Origin: Chloroflexota bacterium
GTDB lineage: Bacteria; Chloroflexota; Anaerolineae; B4-G1
Direction of reading: 5' to 3'
Assembly (NCBI GenBank): GCA_003648085.1
Contig: QMOC01000059.1
Coordinates: forward strand, 1-9,483
DNA: 9,483 nucleotides
Below are positions 5,917 to 9,483 of the stretch, in pieces. The translations under genes were made by a program, and so were the position numbers. Numbering within the stretch: position 1 is the stretch's first letter; every line of letters starts with the position of its first letter. The notes below the pieces were generated by a model. It worked only from the letters and a program-made list of their open reading frames with translations. It did not search any database and was not told the origin of the DNA.

Positions 5917-8295
5917 ATGAACCGAGTCCGGATTGTCGGTCTTGTGCTTTCGCTTATACTGGTACTCGGTGCGGAACGAGACCGGTGGCCCGGCTTCAGC
6001 CGGGGAATCTCCGATTTATCGGGGACTCCGTCGTGTTTTGCATCGCCTGCCCCTGACGCACCGGTCGTAGTCCGGCTCTACGTCAGAGACCGGGATCACC
6101 TGAATGCTGTGGCCGGGGAACTGGACATCTGGGAAGCCCACCCCGAGGCCAAGTACGTCGTTGCTGCTGTGACGCCCGCCCAGTACGAGTGGCTCGAGAG
6201 CCTGGGTTACCGCCTGGAGATTGACGCCGGGAAAACGGCCCGACTGAGGGTGACCGCCCCTTTGGATCCTCGTTATCATTACTTCGATGATTACTATCCC
6301 AACTCCAATGGCCTCTACGTCGTGGACTTCCTGGAGGAGATCAACGCTGCCTTTCCCGATCTGACAGAGTTGATTGACATCGGCGATGCCTGGATGGCCG
6401 GTCAGCCGGGCGAGCACGACCGCGACATCTGGGTGCTGCGCATCACTAACGAGGACCCGGCCTACGGCTCTATCGAGGATAAGCCCGTTTTTTTCCTCTT
6501 CGCCGCTATCCACGCCCGCGAGGTGGTCGTGCCGGAACTGGCTATCCGCTACATCGAGTACCTGACCGAGGGCTACGGTGGTGAGGGCGGCTACGGCATT
6601 GACCCCGACGTCACCTGGCTGGTGAACCACAACGTGGCCTATGTGCTGGTGATGCAGAACCCCGACGGCCACTGGAAGAACGAGGAAAACATTGGCAACT
6701 ACCGCCGCAAAAATATGGACTGGGACGATGGCTGTTCCTATCCAGGCTACTGGGGCGTAGACCTGAACCGCAACCATAGTTTCATGTGGAACTGCTGCGG
6801 CGGGTCCAGCAGTAACCCCTGCTCCGAAACCTACCACGGCCCCGGCCGGGGCTCGGAGCCGGAGACCCAGGCCTTTGAAAACTACTTCGCCACGGTGATG
6901 AAGGATCAGAACGGGCCTAACGGCGACGACGAGATCCCGCCGGCCGCGCCGATCACCACCACCGGCATCTTCATCACCCTGCACAGTTACAGCGACCTGG
7001 TGCTCTGGCCGTGGGGCTTCGACGACTATGGTGACGCGCCCAATTACGCCCAGTTGCGGACAATCGGACGCAAGTTCGCCTATTACAACGGTTACGACGC
7101 CAGCGGGACCATCTGGTATGAGGTGGACGGCACGACCGACGACTGGACCTATGGCAAGTTCGGTATCCCCTCTTACACGTTTGAGGTCGGGCCGGAGTAC
7201 GGCACCTGCCGCGGCTTCTTCCCGCCCTACGACTGCATCGTCGGCTACGCTGGCCGCAATTTCTGGGCCGAGAATAAACCGGCCTTCCTCTACGCCCACA
7301 AGATCGCCCGCACGCCCTATATGACCGCCTACGGCCCGGACGCCGAGAGTCTGGCCACTGTGCCAGGTGCGGTGTCCCGGGGCACGCCGCTGCAACTGAC
7401 GGCCGCCATTGCCGACCATCGCTGCTGCGGCGATTCGCCCCAGCCCATCGCTGGAGCCGAGTACTTCATTGACGCCCCAGGCGAGGACGGCACCGGCCTC
7501 TCGATGGCCCCGGCCGATGGCGACTGGGGGGATCCAAGCGAAGTGGTGACGGCAACGGTGGACACCTCCGGTCTGGCTCCGGGCCAGCACTACCTCTTAG
7601 TTCACGGCCAGAACGACAACGGCGACTGGGGGCCTTTCACCGCCGTCTTTGCCACCGTCCTGACCCCTACCTACGGCGTGGCCCTGACGCCGGTGACCGC
7701 CACGCAGACCGGCAACATCGGGGAGAGCGTCACCTACACCCTGACCGTCACCAACCTGGGCAGTGTGACCGACACCTACACGCTGGCCCTGAGCAACCAC
7801 GTCTGGACGACCACGCTGTCCATCACGACCACCGCTGAGGTCGCCCCCTTGGGCTCGGTCGGCGTGCAGGTGATGGTGGAGGTACCACTCAGTGCCGGCG
7901 CAGGCCAGACCGACACCGTCACCGTCACCGCCACTTCGCAGGGCGACAGGACGGTCAGCGATAGTAGTGTGCTGACGACGACGGTCTGTGTTCCGGTGAG
8001 CGGCGCCGACTTCACCTCTGCGCCGACGGCCCTGGTAGGCCGGACGTTCATCTTCACCGGCAGCGTCACGGCAGGCACGCTGCCCATCACCTATACCTGG
8101 AATTTCGGCGATGGCAGTGCGACACGGGCAGGTAACCCCATCAGCCACACCTTCCCGCTCACCGCGCCGGCGCAGACCTACACGGTGACCCTGACCGCCG
8201 CCACCACCTGCCCAGGCCGAGATACGGCAAGCAGGGCCATCACTGTCTGGCTGCGCTATCTCTTATTCCCCGTGATGCGGAACTACAGTCCGTAG
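5917..8295 (+). CDS. Secreted M14 zinc carboxypeptidase with Ig-like and PKD domains
   Basis: A 792-residue exported protein. Residues 1-20 are a signal peptide (MNRVRIVGLVLSLILVLG). Residues 48-112 look like an inhibitory propeptide. The M14 catalytic domain spans about 120-465: zinc ligands H199 and E202 in IHAREVVVPE and H356 in TLHSYSD; substrate-carboxylate residues N284-R285 in VDLNRNHS; Y412 in DDWTYGKFG, matching the Tyr-248 position of carboxypeptidase A; and E423 in YTFEVG, the catalytic Glu. All key residues are present, so it should be active, trimming C-terminal residues from peptides outside the cell. Cysteines 293, 294, 302, 431, 440, 503 and 504 suggest disulfides. Accessory domains follow: an Ig-like unit at about 470-580, a DUF11/NEW1-like beta domain at 585-690 (ESVTYTLTVTNLGSVTDTY), and a PKD domain at 695-778 (YTWNFGDGS). 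The protein ends in YLLFPVMRNYSP. The ATG is 3 nt after the previous stop and has no Shine-Dalgarno sequence, so termination-reinitiation is likely. Confidence 0.92.
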   Translation: MNRVRIVGLVLSLILVLGAERDRWPGFSRGISDLSGTPSCFASPAPDAPVVVRLYVRDRDHLNAVAGELDIWEAHPEAKYVVAAVTPAQYEWLESLGYRLEIDAGKTARLRVTAPLDPRYHYFDDYYPNSNGLYVVDFLEEINAAFPDLTELIDIGDAWMAGQPGEHDRDIWVLRITNEDPAYGSIEDKPVFFLFAAIHAREVVVPELAIRYIEYLTEGYGGEGGYGIDPDVTWLVNHNVAYVLVMQNPDGHWKNEENIGNYRRKNMDWDDGCSYPGYWGVDLNRNHSFMWNCCGGSSSNPCSETYHGPGRGSEPETQAFENYFATVMKDQNGPNGDDEIPPAAPITTTGIFITLHSYSDLVLWPWGFDDYGDAPNYAQLRTIGRKFAYYNGYDASGTIWYEVDGTTDDWTYGKFGIPSYTFEVGPEYGTCRGFFPPYDCIVGYAGRNFWAENKPAFLYAHKIARTPYMTAYGPDAESLATVPGAVSRGTPLQLTAAIADHRCCGDSPQPIAGAEYFIDAPGEDGTGLSMAPADGDWGDPSEVVTATVDTSGLAPGQHYLLVHGQNDNGDWGPFTAVFATVLTPTYGVALTPVTATQTGNIGESVTYTLTVTNLGSVTDTYTLALSNHVWTTTLSITTTAEVAPLGSVGVQVMVEVPLSAGAGQTDTVTVTATSQGDRTVSDSSVLTTTVCVPVSGADFTSAPTALVGRTFIFTGSVTAGTLPITYTWNFGDGSATRAGNPISHTFPLTAPAQTYTVTLTAATTCPGRDTASRAITVWLRYLLFPVMRNYSP

Positions 8296-8316
8296 TCTTG
8301 CTTAGGGCGGAAGCGT

Positions 8317-8347
8317 AAGGGGGCCACCGATGTTCGGCGGCCCCCTT
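8317..8347 (+). terminator. Strong hairpin terminating the operon
   Basis: The arms AAGGGGGCC (8317-8325) and GGCCCCCTT (8339-8347) pair perfectly. Inside them, after one A-C mismatch, CCGA (8327-8330) pairs with TCGG (8334-8337) around a TGT loop, giving 13 pairs in all. It begins 22 nt after the M14 stop. There is no proper T-run after it (only TTCTAG), so it may be an atypical intrinsic terminator or a 3'-end-protecting stem. Being symmetric, it could also stop transcription from the minus-strand gene at 8461. Confidence 0.65.
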
Positions 8348-8404
8348 CTAGATCAGAGTGTTCGGCTCTCGTCATCGCATTCACACCTTCACGCAGGGGA
8401 AAGG

Positions 8405-8423
8405 AAAAAGCGGCAGAATTGCC
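8405..8423 (-). terminator. Possible weak terminator of the minus-strand surface protein gene
   Basis: Read on the minus strand, GGCA-ATTC-TGCC (8423-8412) forms a 4-bp stem, and after a GC it is followed by TTTTT (8409-8405) and more pyrimidines. It lies about 40 nt after the stop at 8461. The stem is short, so the call is weak. Otherwise I see nothing definite in the region between the two convergent genes (8348-8460). Confidence 0.22.
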
Positions 8424-8460
8424 CACGGACCTTTTGGGGTTGTCCTACTGTAAAGCAACG

Positions 8461-9483
8461 CTACCGGGCGACACCATTATACGCGCTGGTGGTGCTGACG
8501 CCGTCTTCCCGCATCACCACCACCAGCGGCTCATTGGCCTGAAGCACAATCGAACCCTGCCAGCCGTTAGGCAGCGGATCGTTGCTCTGATGACGTCCCA
8601 CCACCTCACCTGGCGACAGCGAGTACGTCTCCGAATGGGAGACACTTCCCCCACCGCCGTAGTAGGTGGCCGTCACCTGCACGTGCGAACCGCTCGTGTT
8701 CAACACCGTGTAGCCCGTCGTGCGCCCATCGGCGTTCTTCGCCGCCCAAGGCAGGATGCCCGCGTTACCTGCAGTGCTCGCGCCGGTGTAGTCGTAGTAA
8801 CCTTCAGGACGAACGGTAGTCACCGCTATCGCCAACGGCTGCCCATAACTCACGACTTTCACCCAGCCGGTCCAGGAAGTACCCAGCCCACTCACGTTAC
8901 CCAACCACACTCCTGCTGCTCGCTTGGCGCCAATGTTGCTCAGTGTGTGGCTGGTGCGGTATCTCCCATCCCGGTCGTAGAAGTAGAGATAGGCCGTAGT
9001 AGAGGCGCTACCGACGTTCTGCACGGTCAAACCGCTGGTCATGCCCCACTGGTTCTTGTAGGCCGCCGGCACGTAGAGGGGGGTACTCCCAGCGGCCGAG
9101 ACGTTGTAGGCGCGGGCAGCCTGGCCGGTGTGATGCTCGTGTACCACCGCCGCCAGCGGCTGTCCATTGGTGGATTCGATCACCAGCGATCCCACCCAGG
9201 GGCCACCCCCAAGCGCGATCGTAGTGCGACCATTGGGAGGAATGTTGCTTTGATACGGAATGTCGCCGTAGCCGGAGCGTCCCTTGAACTGGAACTGCAC
9301 GTTGGCCGTGGCGGAGCCGGTGTTCATTACCTCCACCGTGGAGTTCCAACCCCAGATGTTGATGTAGATCGAGGGGGCGTACAGCGTCGGGCCAGCGCGT
9401 TCAAACGCTGGGTTGCCGGGGCCGTCCGCCGAGATGCCGTTGTAAGCATAGGTCCGACCATTGGACGAGCAGCGGTTCTCCAC
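8461..9483 (-). CDS. Repetitive extracellular/surface protein, C-terminal part only
   Basis: The frame is open to the right edge, so the GTG at 9483 is not a credible start and the N-terminus with any signal peptide lies outside; 340 residues are visible. They consist of the tail of one unit (TYAYNGISA at residues 11-19) and three related beta-rich units of 100-105 residues. Each unit opens with a motif like LYVPAAYKNQWG, continues with VQNVGSA followed by a Tyr/Phe-rich strand, then a turn with a Gly/Pro-Asn element, and closes with GQPLA followed by an A/D-Y-N/T ending. The composition is rich in Gly, Ser, Thr, Asn and Tyr with one Cys, typical of secreted adhesin-like beta proteins. It ends exactly with the last unit (SAYNGVAR), with no membrane anchor and no tail like that of the M14 protein. 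I recall similar repeats in Chloroflexota extracellular proteins, but their function is unknown. It is convergent with the M14 gene. Confidence 0.8.
   Translation of the reverse strand: MENRCSSNGRTYAYNGISADGPGNPAFERAGPTLYAPSIYINIWGWNSTVEVMNTGSATANVQFQFKGRSGYGDIPYQSNIPPNGRTTIALGGGPWVGSLVIESTNGQPLAAVVHEHHTGQAARAYNVSAAGSTPLYVPAAYKNQWGMTSGLTVQNVGSASTTAYLYFYDRDGRYRTSHTLSNIGAKRAAGVWLGNVSGLGTSWTGWVKVVSYGQPLAIAVTTVRPEGYYDYTGASTAGNAGILPWAAKNADGRTTGYTVLNTSGSHVQVTATYYGGGGSVSHSETYSLSPGEVVGRHQSNDPLPNGWQGSIVLQANEPLVVVMREDGVSTTSAYNGVAR
8464..9387 (-). repeat. Three tandem ~105-residue protein repeats
   Basis: Within the surface protein gene, unit A covers about 9387-9091, unit B 9081-8767 and unit C 8766-8464. 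Units A and B align best: LYAPSIYINIWGWNSTVEV with LYVPAAYKNQWGMTSGLTV, MNTGSA with QNVGSA, and NGQPLAAVV with YGQPLAIAV. Unit C is more diverged (ILPWAAKNADGRTTGYTV, VLNTSGS, NEPLVVVM). The repetition is seen at protein level; I did not see long identical DNA stretches, so the duplications appear old. Confidence 0.7.

Noticed and set aside
6016..7590. A 524-codon open frame on the minus strand, opposite the M14 gene
   Set aside because: Its translation is a Val/Gly/Ala/His-rich string with no domain, and it lies wholly inside a gene whose catalytic residues are all intact on the plus strand. Long antisense frames are common in GC-rich genes.
7597..8148. A 183-codon minus-strand frame opposite the M14 accessory domains
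   Set aside because: It has no motif, and the opposite strand encodes recognisable beta and PKD domains.
8330..8542. A 70-codon plus-strand frame between the convergent genes
   Set aside because: It starts inside the terminator hairpin, has no ribosome-binding site and no recognisable content, and runs into the 3' end of the surface protein gene.
1..9483. Search for a defence, phage, CRISPR or mobile system
   Set aside because: I saw no direct-repeat/spacer array, transposase, integrase, terminal inverted repeats, toxin-antitoxin pair or tRNA. The AAA+ ATPase is not accompanied by a nuclease or other effector domain.

Overview
The window is GC-rich, densely coded bacterial DNA. The best fit is an uncultured or poorly characterised Chloroflexota, of the Anaerolineae type. 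That guess rests on recalled family resemblance, not on a search: a secreted M14 carboxypeptidase ending in a Tyr-Leu-x-x-Pro-Val-Met-Arg-Asn-Tyr tail, a surface protein built of roughly 105-residue 'GQPLA...AYN' repeats, and a small four-helix membrane protein of a kind I associate with that phylum. No rRNA, tRNA, CRISPR array, insertion sequence or phage gene was seen.

Layout. Positions 2-1114 (+) hold the 3' three-quarters of a GPH/MFS_2-type sugar:cation symporter gene, cut by the left edge. Convergent to it, and overlapping its 3' end by 140 nt, is a gene for a small membrane protein (975-1493, -). A 153-nt divergent intergenic region (1494-1646) carries a good minus-strand promoter and perhaps an overlapping plus-strand one. 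From 1647 to 8295 five plus-strand genes run with gaps of 19, 26, -23 and 3 nt, so they look like one operon: a [2Fe-2S] ferredoxin/ASKHA protein related to the corrinoid reductive activators (RACo type); a 122-residue minimal zincin metallopeptidase; an AAA+ ATPase with an N-terminal winged-helix-like segment; a cytosolic glycerophosphodiester phosphodiesterase; and a secreted multidomain M14 zinc carboxypeptidase. A 13-bp-stem hairpin at 8317-8347 closes the operon. The right end (8461-9483, -) is the C-terminal part of a repetitive extracellular protein whose start lies beyond the window.

How the genes work together. Nothing ties all five operon genes to one known pathway. The zincin and the AAA+ ATPase are neighbours and could be partners, but the sequence does not show it. 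The RACo-like protein has no corrinoid protein or methyltransferase next to it here. The phosphodiesterase and the secreted carboxypeptidase would fit scavenging of phospholipid head groups and peptides by a heterotroph. I see no convincing defence, mobile or otherwise novel system. The best leads are the C-terminal tail of the M14 protein, the zincin/AAA+ pair, the orphan activator and the antisense-encoded tail of the small membrane protein.
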